Source: Desulfovibrio piger (lineage in GTDB: Bacteria; Desulfobacterota; Desulfovibrionia; Desulfovibrionales; Desulfovibrionaceae). Taken from it: 64,000 nt of DNA. This document shows, in pieces, positions 36,278 to 44,532 of the stretch (positions are counted from its first letter, which is position 1; the number at the start of each line of letters is the position of its first letter). The stretch lies in assembly GCF_951793255.1 (NCBI RefSeq), contig NZ_OX636706.1, positions 1,959,001 through 2,023,000 on the forward strand, given 5' to 3'. The notes beneath the pieces were generated by a model that saw only the letters and a program-made list of their open reading frames with translations, searched no databases and had not been told where the DNA came from. Position numbers and translations under genes: made by a program.

Positions 36278-36280
36278 ATC

Positions 36281-36340
36281 TCTTGTTGGCGTCCCCAAGG
36301 GGATTTGAACCCCTGTCGACGGCGTGAAAGGCCGTTGTCC
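36281..36340. repeat. Left attachment site (attL)
   Basis: Sixty bases identical to 50122-50181. They include the acceptor, T-arm and anticodon-arm part of tRNA-Glu in the minus orientation. The similarity continues leftward, imperfectly, through the terminator to about 36195. Confidence 0.85.
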
Positions 36341-36392
36341 ATCTTTCGATATCCTACTTCATTGCACGATCTGCCGAAAAAAGGGAGATCGT

Positions 36393-37262
36393 ATGACCCT
36401 GAACGAAGCTTTTGATCTCTATCAGCAGCTCGTCCTGTCGTCTTCGACACACAAAGCAATAACAACAGAAACGGGGCGTTGGCAACACCATATTGCCCCT
36501 TTTCTCGGGAATTTTCCTCTTGAGGAGATCAGGAACCTTCAAATCATACAATTAAAGCGGAAGGTTGAGATGAAAAATCTTAGCCCTCAATCCGTATATC
36601 ACTGTCTGTCCCTGGTGCGCAGGGTTCTCCGTCGCGCCGTGGAGTGGGAACTGTATCCAGGCCCCGTGCCCGTCTTCAGGATGCCCCAATTCGATAATCG
36701 CCGTCTCAGGTTCCTTTCGGAACCGGAGGCGGCCTTTTTGCTGCAAACCTTGGGGACACGCTCCGAGTTGTGGCGGGACATCGCTGTCTTTGCCTTGCAT
36801 ACCGGGATGCGTGCCAGTGAAATATACCATTTGATGCCATCACATGTTGACATCAATCATAGATTTGTCCGCGTATACGACACTAAAAATTCTCTGAATA
36901 GAAGCATACCTCTTAATGAAGAATCTTTTAAAATCGTTTTAAAATACATACATGAATCACATACTTTATATCCTCTTTTTACAGCAGGGGGAATTTCTCC
37001 AGAGCAGCATTACGGAATTTTTCGTAGTGCAGTAAAATCATGTGGATTCAACAAAGGTATTAAAGACAGGCGTGACCGGGTGTGCTTCCATACGTTGCGC
37101 CACACATTTGCATCATGGCTTGTGCAGCGGGGGTGCCCCCTCGCTATGGTTGGGAGCCTCCTTGGGCATAAGGATATAAAAATGACCATGAGATACGCCC
37201 ACCTTGTTCCAGAGTACGGAATTTCGGCGGTGGCAGCCCTGCCACACTTCAGGTACTTTTAG
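36393..37262 (+). CDS. int: Tyrosine recombinase / integrase
   Basis: A 289-residue site-specific recombinase. The N-terminal core-binding domain (MTLNEAFDLYQQL) is followed by the catalytic domain with HTGMRASEI (first arginine), HTLRHTFASWL (histidine and second arginine) and LLGHKDIKMTMRYAH (last histidine and the tyrosine nucleophile). AAGGGAG precedes the ATG. A longer open frame reaches into the attachment site but has no support. Its place beside the tRNA repeat shows that it integrates the element by recombination at tRNA-Glu. Confidence 0.9.
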   Translation: MTLNEAFDLYQQLVLSSSTHKAITTETGRWQHHIAPFLGNFPLEEIRNLQIIQLKRKVEMKNLSPQSVYHCLSLVRRVLRRAVEWELYPGPVPVFRMPQFDNRRLRFLSEPEAAFLLQTLGTRSELWRDIAVFALHTGMRASEIYHLMPSHVDINHRFVRVYDTKNSLNRSIPLNEESFKIVLKYIHESHTLYPLFTAGGISPEQHYGIFRSAVKSCGFNKGIKDRRDRVCFHTLRHTFASWLVQRGCPLAMVGSLLGHKDIKMTMRYAHLVPEYGISAVAALPHFRYF

Positions 37263-37382
37263 CAAGATTGGTCAGCTTTTGTATTCTCTTAAAAACTGTT
37301 GTCAGCTTTTACAAACTCTTAAAAATCAGATAAACTTGCCTATTTTTGAAAAAATGTGCTATTGTTTGCAATGATTTTTGAA

Positions 37383-37445
37383 GGCAGGACAGGTAAAGTA
37401 ACGTCACTTTTCAAGTGACTACTTTACGTCCTGCCCCCTCACACG
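37383..37445 (+). other. Candidate P-type origin of transfer (oriT)
   Basis: A long inverted repeat (37383-37435) has arms GGCAGGACAGGTAAAGTAACG and its near complement CTACTTTACGTCCTGCC. Right after it comes ACGTCCTGCCCCC. P-type relaxases nick at (A/T)TCCTG/C directly beside an inverted repeat, so GTCCTG/C at 37428-37434 is a plausible nick site. It lies upstream of rha, mobC and a MOBP relaxase. A regulator-binding palindrome is the alternative. Confidence 0.55.
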
Positions 37446-37501
37446 CCGGGGGAGGCTTGCTTATTCGCCTTCGGCTCAACGCTGAACGCAGGAGAACAAC
37501 T

Positions 37502-38371
37502 ATGGACGAACATCAGAGCAATGGACAGGAGATTATCGTGCAACCCGCTGAAAACATTGTTGAGATCGACGGCGGAAACATGTTCACCACGTCGCTGATC
37601 GTGGCGCAGGCGTTTGAGAAGGAGCATAAGGACGTGCTGCGGGCCATCTCCAACTTGGAGTGCTCTGAAGAATTTAGCGAGCGCAATTTTGCGCCCGCTG
37701 AATATCAGGATGCCCAAGGGAAAATGCGGCCCGCCTATCGCCTGACCCGTGACGGTTTTTCCTTCCTGGCAATGGGCTTTACGGGCAAGAAGGCGGCTGC
37801 CTGGAAGGAGAAATTCCTGGAGGCGTTCAATGTGATGGAGAAGGCATTGCACAGCCCCATCCTGCCCATTCCCGATGTTCCCAGAGGGGATGACGAGACG
37901 CGGCGCAAGCGTGCGGTCAAACTGCTGCGCGGATTTATTTCCTACTGGGCTTTTGTGGAAAAGATCCCTTTGTCCATCGCCGAGTTCATCATAGCAGCCC
38001 GGTTCCAGGTGAGCCGTCTGGAGGAGATCCCTTCTTCAGAACAGCAAAGCGAGGCGTTGCGTTACGTCTACTTCCTGATGAACCATCCCGCATATGAGGA
38101 CAACGTCCAGGGTACTCCAGAGCAAGAAATCCTGTTGCGCAACATGCTGACGGCCTGCTCCCAGTTCCGGCACACAAGGGACTGGAATATGGAGGACGAT
38201 TTCAAAATGATGAGTGGCGTTTCCGTGGAGGAAGTATCTTCTTTGTCTCCGCACTCCATGGAAAAGATGCTTTCGCTGGCCGGTTGCCTTTTGCACAGGG
38301 TCTTTCAGCGAACGAAAGACTGGAATTACCTGCTGGACAGCATGAACGGAGGGAAAGGATGCGAGGCATAG
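37502..38371 (+). CDS. Rha family phage-type regulatory protein
   Basis: A 289-residue protein. Residues 25-115 form a Rha domain (MFTTSLIVAQAFEKEHKDVL, then YRLTRDGFSFLAMGFTGKKA), found in phage antirepressor-like regulators. The remaining 170 residues are helical and not recognised. AGGAG lies eight bases before the ATG at 37502. The gene follows the candidate oriT and overlaps mobC by 13 bases, so it is the first gene of the mobilization operon and may control it. Confidence 0.75.
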   Translation: MDEHQSNGQEIIVQPAENIVEIDGGNMFTTSLIVAQAFEKEHKDVLRAISNLECSEEFSERNFAPAEYQDAQGKMRPAYRLTRDGFSFLAMGFTGKKAAAWKEKFLEAFNVMEKALHSPILPIPDVPRGDDETRRKRAVKLLRGFISYWAFVEKIPLSIAEFIIAARFQVSRLEEIPSSEQQSEALRYVYFLMNHPAYEDNVQGTPEQEILLRNMLTACSQFRHTRDWNMEDDFKMMSGVSVEEVSSLSPHSMEKMLSLAGCLLHRVFQRTKDWNYLLDSMNGGKGCEA

Positions 38372-38694
38372 CGTCCTCTCCCAAAAGCAGGCGTAGCGAC
38401 CGGATTCAGGCCTATGTGACGCCGGAGGAGTTCGCACTCATCATGGCGTCGAGTGCGCGCGCCGGGCTGAGCATGTCGGAGTTTGCCCGGCGTGTCTGTC
38501 TCGGTTTTCGTATCGAGAGCCGTGCGGATCAGCAGGCCCGGCGCGAATTGCTGAAGGTCAATGCGGACTTGGGCCGCCTTGGCGGATTGCTCAAGCAAGC
38601 ACTGGCCAGTGGCCATAAGGAACAAATATATGGACTGCTCCACAAGATCGACCAGGCACAGGCTGAGCTGAAGGCAAAAATCCGGGCGCTATGA
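38359..38694 (+). CDS. mobC: Mobilization protein MobC family
   Basis: A 111-residue relaxosome accessory protein. It begins with a basic segment and a ribbon-helix-helix-like part (RSDRIQAYVTPEEFALIM), then LSMSEFARRVCLG and a helical tail with NADLGRLGGLLKQAL. MobC proteins bind oriT and open the strand for the relaxase. The ATG at 38359 has GGAGGG upstream inside the end of the preceding gene, and its stop overlaps the relaxase start (ATGA). Confidence 0.85.
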   Translation: MRGIASSPKSRRSDRIQAYVTPEEFALIMASSARAGLSMSEFARRVCLGFRIESRADQQARRELLKVNADLGRLGGLLKQALASGHKEQIYGLLHKIDQAQAELKAKIRAL

Positions 38695-40499
38695 TCAGTA
38701 AACATATCCTTTCCGCCCCCAGAAGTGACAATTATGCCCGTCTGGCGAACTACATCGCCGCCGGGCAAGAACATGATCGAGATATGCAGGATGAAAAAAG
38801 AACCTATTCCCCACAGCGACACCTTGCGACAAGCCAAAGCCTTGCCGGAAACCGTCTGCGCCAACTGTCCGAATGCCGTCTGGCATCTTACTCGCAGCGA
38901 GAACAAAAAAGAGGAATTGCGGATTTTCTGCCTGCTGATGCACGCCCTGATCGACGCCCCTCTGACAGCCTGCGACGGGGCACGGATGTATCTGGAAAAG
39001 TGATCCTGGAGAAATGCCTTATGAGCTGGTGCGCCGGGTGCTGGGCTGGCGATGACTACGACCTGGCCGTGCAGGAGGTACTGGATACCCAGGCGCTCAA
39101 CAGGCGCACCGGCAAAGAAAAAACCTACCATTTGCTTGTCAGCTTTCACCCTGAAGATGAAGGGAAGCTGACGCCAGATGTATTCAAGCAGATCGAAGAA
39201 CGATTTGCCGACGCCTTGGGCCTGTCAGAGCATCAGCGCCATTGCGGCGTGCACGTCAATACCGAGAACATTCACATGCATGTCGCATACAATCTGATCC
39301 ACCCGGAGAAACTGACGCGGGTGGAGCCGTGGCGCGACTACCTTAAGCGCGACAAGCTGTGTCGGGAGTTGGAAAAGGAATACGGCCTGACCGTGGATAA
39401 CGGGAGGGAAGCGGGCAAGGAGAGAAGCCTTGGCAGTAAAGCTGCCGCGATGGAAGCGCACTCTGGACGGCAATCCTTTGAAGGCTTCGCGCGGCAGGAG
39501 AGTATCGCTGTCCTGGCCAGTCTGGAGCAATGTCAATCCTGGGAGGATGTTCACCAGGCCTTTGCGACCCACGGGCTGGAATTGCGGCGGCGTGGTGCCG
39601 GGCTGGTCATCAAGGATCGCTATGGGCGGCAGACGGCCAAAGCCAGCACAGCGCACCGTGAATTTTCCCTGAAGAAGCTGGAAGGCCGGTTCGGGCAGTT
39701 CCAGGCGGCAAAAGGGCAATTGCCGGACAGTGAGCGGCGCTATGGCGTATCTCCTATCCAGAAGGCCCCGGACAGAGGGGCGTTGTGGATGGAGTTCACC
39801 CAAGGGCACGAGGAGCGGAAAGCGGAACTGGAGAGCATACGCCAGAAGTGGCGACGGAAGCGGCAAGAGCTGACAGCCAAGCCTTTGGCCCGCACGACCA
39901 GGGCATATCTCCGCAAGCTGTCATGGCAGTATGAGCGGGAGGAAATCCAGGCAACGCGCTCCCGGCAGGCAGGCAACTGGCTGGATTTTTTGCGTGACAA
40001 AGCCATCCGGGGCGATGAAACCGCCCTGGCCATCTTGCGATCCCGGCAGGAGGTTGTCGCTCCGGAGAGGCCTACCGACCAGCAAGAAGTGGGCAACAGT
40101 CCACTGGCCAAGGAGACAAAAATCCTGGAAAACGCTGTCCTGTCACCTCAAAGGAAGCGTTGCCTGACCAGTGTTGCTCTGATGGAAAAAATTGTCCCAG
40201 GCGTGCAGGCCAGCATCACCACGCATGGAAATATCGTCTACCGTCTTCCCCAAGGCGGTAAAATCATCGACACCGGCAGGCAGATCAGCTTCAGCCAGGA
40301 AGCGCGAGAAACAGCGCTGGCGTATATGTCCGCGAAATGGAAGATCAAATCCTGGCATCAAGACAAAGCGGGGGACACCGTGTACACGTTGACCGGAGGT
40401 AGGCAGGTCATCGAGTGCGAAGAAGGACATCGCTTTGAGCTTGTCCCCCAGAATCGGGAAAAGACCAGGAATGTCCCAGCGCACAGCATCGAAAGATAG
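38691..40499 (+). CDS. MOBP relaxase
   Basis: A 602-residue DNA-nicking transferase. Motif I is NYARLANYIA near residue 14, with the likely nucleophile tyrosine. Motif III is HVNTENIHMHVAYN, with metal-binding H188, H195 and H197. The C-terminal part is basic and helical, and near residues 500-570 it contains a domain (VALMEKIVPGVQA to ARETALAYMSAKW) like the LPD7 domain of large mobile-element proteins. It would cut oriT, stay bound to the 5' end and lead the strand through a helper secretion system. Confidence 0.88.
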   Translation: MISKHILSAPRSDNYARLANYIAAGQEHDRDMQDEKRTYSPQRHLATSQSLAGNRLRQLSECRLASYSQREQKRGIADFLPADARPDRRPSDSLRRGTDVSGKVILEKCLMSWCAGCWAGDDYDLAVQEVLDTQALNRRTGKEKTYHLLVSFHPEDEGKLTPDVFKQIEERFADALGLSEHQRHCGVHVNTENIHMHVAYNLIHPEKLTRVEPWRDYLKRDKLCRELEKEYGLTVDNGREAGKERSLGSKAAAMEAHSGRQSFEGFARQESIAVLASLEQCQSWEDVHQAFATHGLELRRRGAGLVIKDRYGRQTAKASTAHREFSLKKLEGRFGQFQAAKGQLPDSERRYGVSPIQKAPDRGALWMEFTQGHEERKAELESIRQKWRRKRQELTAKPLARTTRAYLRKLSWQYEREEIQATRSRQAGNWLDFLRDKAIRGDETALAILRSRQEVVAPERPTDQQEVGNSPLAKETKILENAVLSPQRKRCLTSVALMEKIVPGVQASITTHGNIVYRLPQGGKIIDTGRQISFSQEARETALAYMSAKWKIKSWHQDKAGDTVYTLTGGRQVIECEEGHRFELVPQNREKTRNVPAHSIER

Positions 40500-40509
40500 G
40501 AGAATTCAC

Positions 40510-40662
40510 ATGGTGAGCAAAACCCAAGTCATCCGGGCGTTACAGAAATTTTTGTCAAATCCTGCGGCGTGGTGGGAGAAACGCAAATGGGCGGTAGGCC
40601 TTGGCGTCGCGACTGCCGCCTTGCTTCAGGCTCTTATGGAGTTGGGAATTATCAAATTTTAA
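40510..40662 (+). CDS. 50-residue one-helix membrane protein
   Basis: Starts ten bases after the relaxase stop with AGGAG seven bases before the ATG. It has an amphipathic N-terminal half with AAWWEKRKWAVG and a hydrophobic C-terminal helix (LGVATAALLQALMELGIIKF). It belongs to the mobilization operon by position. Function not recognised. Confidence 0.6.
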   Translation: MVSKTQVIRALQKFLSNPAAWWEKRKWAVGLGVATAALLQALMELGIIKF

Positions 40663-40769
40663 TACTATCAATTTTATATATAATATAATTATGTTATTTA
40701 TTTATTTCATACTTTATACAATTCCACAATTCGATCTGTTTTTCTTTTTCTATCAAGTAGGATACTTTA
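40663..40769 (-). pseudogene. Possible 3' remnant of a membrane gene split by the IS200 element
   Basis: This A+T-rich stretch lacks its own gene. On the minus strand it has an open segment (NKVSYLIEKEKQIELW, ending in EINK and a stop) that could be the lost C-terminal tail of the membrane protein gene on the other side of the insertion. The exact junction cannot be fixed. Confidence 0.35.
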
Positions 40770-41366
40770 TTGTCCCACTCAGGGAGGGGTAAAACCCCCA
40801 CCTTTAGGTGGCGGCTTTAGCGTTTCTTTTGTAGTCTGTGGGCATGAGCAATTATCGTAAAGGCTCCCACAGTGTTTTTTCAATTCACCTGCACCTGGTC
40901 TGGATAACCAAGTACAGGAAAAAGATTTTGTCAGGCGACATCGCCCAGAGAGCCAGGTCGCTGATACGCGGCATCTGTGAAAAGCATCAGGTGGAAATTC
41001 TCAAAGGACATATAGCACCCGACCATATCCATCTTTTCGTTTCGATTTCACCAAGCCTTGCTGTGAGCAAGTTGATGCAACAACTGAAAGGCCGAACCGC
41101 GCATGCCATGATAAATGAATTTCCATTGTTGCGCCGCCAGTACTGGGGACGTCATATGTGGGCGCGTGGCTATTTCTGTTGCAGCAGTGGCAATGTGACC
41201 GATGAGGTCATTAAGCAATACATCACGCAACAGGAAGATGCAGATGAAACCTTCCGAATTGAGGGGGAATGACTTCAGCCTGCTTCAGCAGGGGCCATAC
41301 CGGCTTTAGCCGGAACGCGACTTTAGTCGCCACGGTGAATCCACCGGCTTTAGCCGGTGGAGTGTT
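40770..41366 (+). mobile_element. IS200/IS605-family insertion sequence (tnpA only)
   Basis: Carries a single Y1 transposase. Ends are marked by hairpins instead of inverted repeats: CCACCTTTAGGTGG at 40798-40811 on the left and CCACCGGCTTTAGCCGGTGG at 41341-41360 on the right. There are further TTTA-loop hairpins at about 41309-41323 (ACCGGCTTTAGCCGGA) and 41326-41340 (GCGACTTTAGTCGC). Boundaries are estimates. It is inserted into the end of a minus-strand membrane-protein gene. Confidence 0.8.
40844..41272 (+). CDS. tnpA: IS200/IS605 family transposase TnpA
   Basis: A 142-residue single-strand Y1 transposase. It shows HLVWITKYRKKIL near the start, the metal-binding pair in DHIHLFVSISP, and the YITQQE segment with the nucleophile tyrosine in the last helix. 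Length is normal for the family and all catalytic residues appear intact, so it may be active. No tnpB partner follows. Confidence 0.88.
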   Translation: MSNYRKGSHSVFSIHLHLVWITKYRKKILSGDIAQRARSLIRGICEKHQVEILKGHIAPDHIHLFVSISPSLAVSKLMQQLKGRTAHAMINEFPLLRRQYWGRHMWARGYFCCSSGNVTDEVIKQYITQQEDADETFRIEGE

Positions 41367-41895
41367 CAATTTTATTAATAAAATATATCGAAACAATAAA
41401 TACTATTATCAAAAAGATACTATTAAATATTTTGCTATCCCGCATATATACATCTCCAAAAATCATATTAAAAAAAATCGTAATACATGAATTATCATCA
41501 CAATTAACCATAGCAATAATAGAAAATATAAATGTCAGTATACTAAAAAAAATGTACATTGAAATGGCTGAAGCGTAATTACGACCATATTTTTTATCAC
41601 CCGATAGAAGTGATGTTTCCCACGAAAATTCTTTATCACCATCTTCAATAAACACGTATAAATACATTGATGTACGAATCATGCCTTTTAAAATTGAAGA
41701 TGATTCATATTGAATAGATAAGATTATAATATACGAGACAAGTGTTAATAAAAAATCCTTGTTATACGAAAAAACCAATATGCCACATACAGATGTATAT
41801 AATATTTTTGAGCATAATGAAACTTGTTTCAAATTTAGTAAAATTTCTTCTCTTAACATTTTGTATTCTGCTTCTTTCATTTTTATACCTATCAT
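41350..41895 (-). pseudogene. Membrane protein truncated by the insertion sequence
   Basis: About 180 residues with four hydrophobic segments (SLCSKILYTSVCGILVF, LLTLVSYIIILSI, AISMYIFFSILTFIFSIIAM, FNSIFLIIVFIVSIYF). Its last residues (KIEHSTG) are read from the right end of the IS200 element, so the natural C-terminus was removed. It is A+T-rich. Start is uncertain (ATG 41895, ATG 41880, GTG 41925). Not recognised as a known family. Confidence 0.55.
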
Positions 41896-42006
41896 TTCCC
41901 AGCAGATACGTTTTCTTAGGCACACAGAGAAGTATCTCTACAAAACTTGCATAGCTCATTTTTACCTAAGTCTCAAGGGTTCTCCGTCTAAAATGAGGGG
42001 ATGAGC

Positions 42007-42384
42007 TACCCAGAACTGTTTGCGCTGATAGGCGGGCAGGTGCCCGATCTGCGCGGCTTGTTCCTCCGGGGATATGGCGCACAAAGCCATGCTCAGAATA
42101 ATGGTACGACCATAGGTATCACCGAGACTTTGCATCAGTCTGGTAATCTTGGACAAATTCAAGGGGATGCCAGTAGGAAAATAGCTGGGAATTGGAAGGT
42201 ATCGTATAGTACCTATCCTGATGGGAAACTATATTCCTCTGTACGTGAAGGGTATCGGGGAGGGGGAGGCTCCTCAGCAGGCTCAAGAACATATTTGGAC
42301 ACTTCTCGCATTACGCCAACAGGAAATGAAAACAGGCCAGTGAACATGGCCGTGCGCTATCTCGTCCGGGCACGGCCCTGGTGA
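42007..42384 (+). pseudogene. Silent collar-domain cassette 1
   Basis: Encodes only the C-terminal part of a tail-collar protein: YPELFALIGG, DLRGLFLRGYG, then variable sequence, ending in RPVNMAVRYLVRARPW. The 42-bp start (42007-42048) matches the switch point in the expressed gene at 43422-43463 with seven differences, in inverted orientation. An ATG stands two codons before, but there is no ribosome site and no signal peptide. It shares about 35 bases upstream with cassette 2 (CTCAAGG.TTCT.CGT..). Confidence 0.7.
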
Positions 42385-42550
42385 GGCTTGCCAAAGGGAG
42401 GAGACGGCTTTATATAAAAGGGGAACCCCGGCTCCTGCGACTAACAGAAACCGGGGCTGGCACGGCGCGGTTCACGCCCCCGTGCACGGCTACCAAACGT
42501 GAGTCACATTTTACGACCCCGACCCACCGCGAATGGGCCGGGGTCAACTG

Positions 42551-42622
42551 CTATCTAGCGGCGGACGCCAACAGCAGGACAAGGGCCATTGCGACGAATA
42601 GAGCGAAAACGATCTTCCGCAT
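42551..42622 (-). CDS. 23-residue hydrophobic peptide
   Basis: MRKIVFALFVAMALVLLLAS followed by AAR and a stop. AAGGAGGG lies eight bases before the ATG, one of the best ribosome sites in the element. Stable hairpins follow at 42515-42545 and near 42423-42455. Length and composition resemble type I toxins such as Ibs or small membrane peptides. It lies between the two silent cassettes. Confidence 0.45.
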   Translation of the reverse strand: MRKIVFALFVAMALVLLLASAAR

Positions 42623-42747
42623 GGCAAGCCCTCCTTTTCCGTTTGCGCCGTGCCGACGCTTAGGCCAGAGGGTAGCCGTGTAAAGTGGGTATATCTTATC
42701 CTCCTATTTTGCTCAAGGATTCTTCGTTTGATGAGCGGAGATGAGCT

Positions 42748-43119
42748 TACCCAGAACTGTTTGCTCTGGTAGGCGGGCATGCGCCTGATTTGAGAGGGCT
42801 TTTTTTGCGCGGCCACGGCTCCCATACGTCAACGCATTATGGCACTGTGACACACAAGAGTGCGGAACTTGGCCAGGTTCAGGGGGATGCGATCCGGGAG
42901 ATATGGGGGAGCTTTCCTGAACTGATCGCACCTGGTTGGGGAACAAGCACCCAAGGGGCCATGTACTATGGCAGCCCTTGGGCTTCTGGTGTGCATCGTT
43001 CTGAAGGATCGGACTGGAGTAAAAGGGGAGCCAATTTCTACGCTTCACGTGTTACTCCGGTCGATGGTGAAATCCGTCCAGTGAATCAGGCTGTACGCTA
43101 CCTGATACGGGCGCGTTAA
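42748..43119 (+). pseudogene. Silent collar-domain cassette 2
   Basis: A second promoterless C-terminal module: YPELFALVGGHAPDLRG, FLRGHGS, variable middle, ending RPVNQAVRYLIRAR. A TGA lies two codons before the first codon of the shared region, so it cannot be translated on its own. Its first 42 bases differ from the expressed gene's switch point by six. Its stop codon overlaps the stop of the expressed gene on the other strand, so the two modules are exactly tail to tail. Confidence 0.72.
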
Positions 43120-43709
43120 GGAATGGCCCTGATGAGATAGCGGACGGCCTGGTTATCGGGGCGCACCTCATTGGCCACGGGAACTCCACCGGCAGAAAGA
43201 TCAAGGCCATAATTGGTGCTGCTCCAATTGTTGTCCCATGTTCCCCGGATAACTGTGACCTTGTGGCTTCCTACAGGCTTAAAAATGCCGCTCCCGCTTA
43301 AATAACCGCCAAACCCGACACTGATATTGCCTGACGCGGAAATATCCCGCATGGCGTGCCCCTGCTGTTCTCCCAACCCTGCGGAATTTCCTCCATGCCC
43401 CCGGAGGAACAGGCCGCGCAGATCAGGCGTATGCCCGCCCATAAGCGCGAACAGTTCTGGGTAAACTGTTTTCGATATGCTTTGTCCATTGCATTCCAGC
43501 CAGTTATAAGAGCCGTCAGAATTTTGCCAATCGGCCGGATTCTGCGCAACCGGCCAAGCGATGATCGTGCCGACTGGGATGGAGCTGGTAGCTTTTGCCG
43601 TGACCTCTACCGCCGTAGGATTGAAGGAGGTCGCGTCAAGACTATGGGCCGGGACTGCCCACAACAGGGACCAAACCAAAAAGATGATTTTTGAAAGATG
43701 AGCCTTCAT
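43116..43709 (-). CDS. Exported tail-collar-domain protein (expressed copy)
   Basis: A 197-residue protein with a signal peptide (KIIFLVWSLLWAVPAHS). A conserved N-terminal part (SSIPVGTIIAWPV, then DGSYNWLECNGQSIS) leads to YPELFALMGG at residue 83 and a variable C-terminus closed by VRPDNQAVRYLIRA. The collar fold is known from phage tail fibres and from C-termini of PilV-like pilus-tip adhesins. An exported form in a conjugative context favours an adhesin for mating or host contact (inference). GGGAAGTGG precedes the ATG, which overlaps the end of the HNH gene (ATGA). Confidence 0.78.
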   Translation of the reverse strand: MKAHLSKIIFLVWSLLWAVPAHSLDATSFNPTAVEVTAKATSSIPVGTIIAWPVAQNPADWQNSDGSYNWLECNGQSISKTVYPELFALMGGHTPDLRGLFLRGHGGNSAGLGEQQGHAMRDISASGNISVGFGGYLSGSGIFKPVGSHKVTVIRGTWDNNWSSTNYGLDLSAGGVPVANEVRPDNQAVRYLIRAIP

Positions 43710-44527
43710 GATTCCACTTCCCTTTCACGTTTTTCAACTTCAAGTGAGAGTTTAACGATATTTAATCCAGCTTTTGTATAGTCTGGATTATTAAACCTGA
43801 GTTTGTTTTTGTTCAGACGGAAATGCTCCTTCCTGTTTACTAAGATGAGGTTGTCTTCATCAAAATTTGTGTTGTCGCCATCTGCGAAAATGACACAACA
43901 ATTCGGTGGGATAGGCCCATTTTTTTGTGCCCATAAAAAACGTTGCTTGGGTATCCAACCATCTTTAGTTTTTATAAAATATCCATCTCTTTTGTTTTTG
44001 CATTCAGAATTAATTTCTTTTGTGTCTGGATATATATGCGTCAATCCAATCTTATGACACTTATTTGTTAATATTGATAGAGAAATATTTTTACCAAAAT
44101 GCTTATTAAATAAACAAGTTAATTTTGAACGATTCATGTGCTGTGCATGTTCTTTAATAAAATAAATCATTTCGCTGGTAAATACAAAATGATCTGACTT
44201 CTTTTTCCCCTTACCATTATATATTTTATGATAAATACAAAATGCTCGTATCTGCTTGATTGTTTTGTTTAGTTTAAATTTTTTATTAATGACATCAGTG
44301 AGTGCTCTATAGCTCATTTTTGGAATATTCTTTTTTATAAAAGCAATGAGTTCATTATTATAGCATACTTTTTGGCATATGCCATTATCAAAGCATACTC
44401 TATGTATGGCACCTAAAGATTTTTCTTGTCCAAATGTGTCATTGAATTTTTGGGTCAACTCTCTCATAGTCATCGACCCCTTATTAGCCCGAAGGAATTC
44501 TATCATCTCAGCGGAATATCTAAACAT
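43706..44527 (-). CDS. HNH endonuclease-like protein with repeated helix-turn-helix units
   Basis: A 273-residue protein. Three similar N-terminal units (SAEMIEFLRANKGSMTMREL, NNELIAFIKKNIPKMSYRAL, TSEMIYFIKEHAQHMNRSKL) look like tandem DNA-binding helices. The C-terminal part (RFLWAQKNGPIPPNCCVIFA, then DGDNTNFDEDNL and NRKEHFRLN) is an HNH-type nuclease region of the kind found in phage proteins. It is A+T-rich. GAGGAG lies eight bases before the ATG at 44527. It is translationally coupled to the collar gene, so it may act on the cassette locus; this is inference. Confidence 0.7.
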   Translation of the reverse strand: MFRYSAEMIEFLRANKGSMTMRELTQKFNDTFGQEKSLGAIHRVCFDNGICQKVCYNNELIAFIKKNIPKMSYRALTDVINKKFKLNKTIKQIRAFCIYHKIYNGKGKKKSDHFVFTSEMIYFIKEHAQHMNRSKLTCLFNKHFGKNISLSILTNKCHKIGLTHIYPDTKEINSECKNKRDGYFIKTKDGWIPKQRFLWAQKNGPIPPNCCVIFADGDNTNFDEDNLILVNRKEHFRLNKNKLRFNNPDYTKAGLNIVKLSLEVEKREREVES

Positions 44528-44532
44528 GGTAG

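Noticed and set aside
35908..36327. Plus-strand frame of 139 codons beside attL
   Set aside because: It runs through the terminator and tRNA fragment, has no ribosome site and looks like chance coding.
41970..43463. Diversity-generating retroelement acting on the collar gene
   Set aside because: No reverse transcriptase or adenine-biased template repeat is present; the copies differ over whole C-terminal modules instead of scattered adenines.
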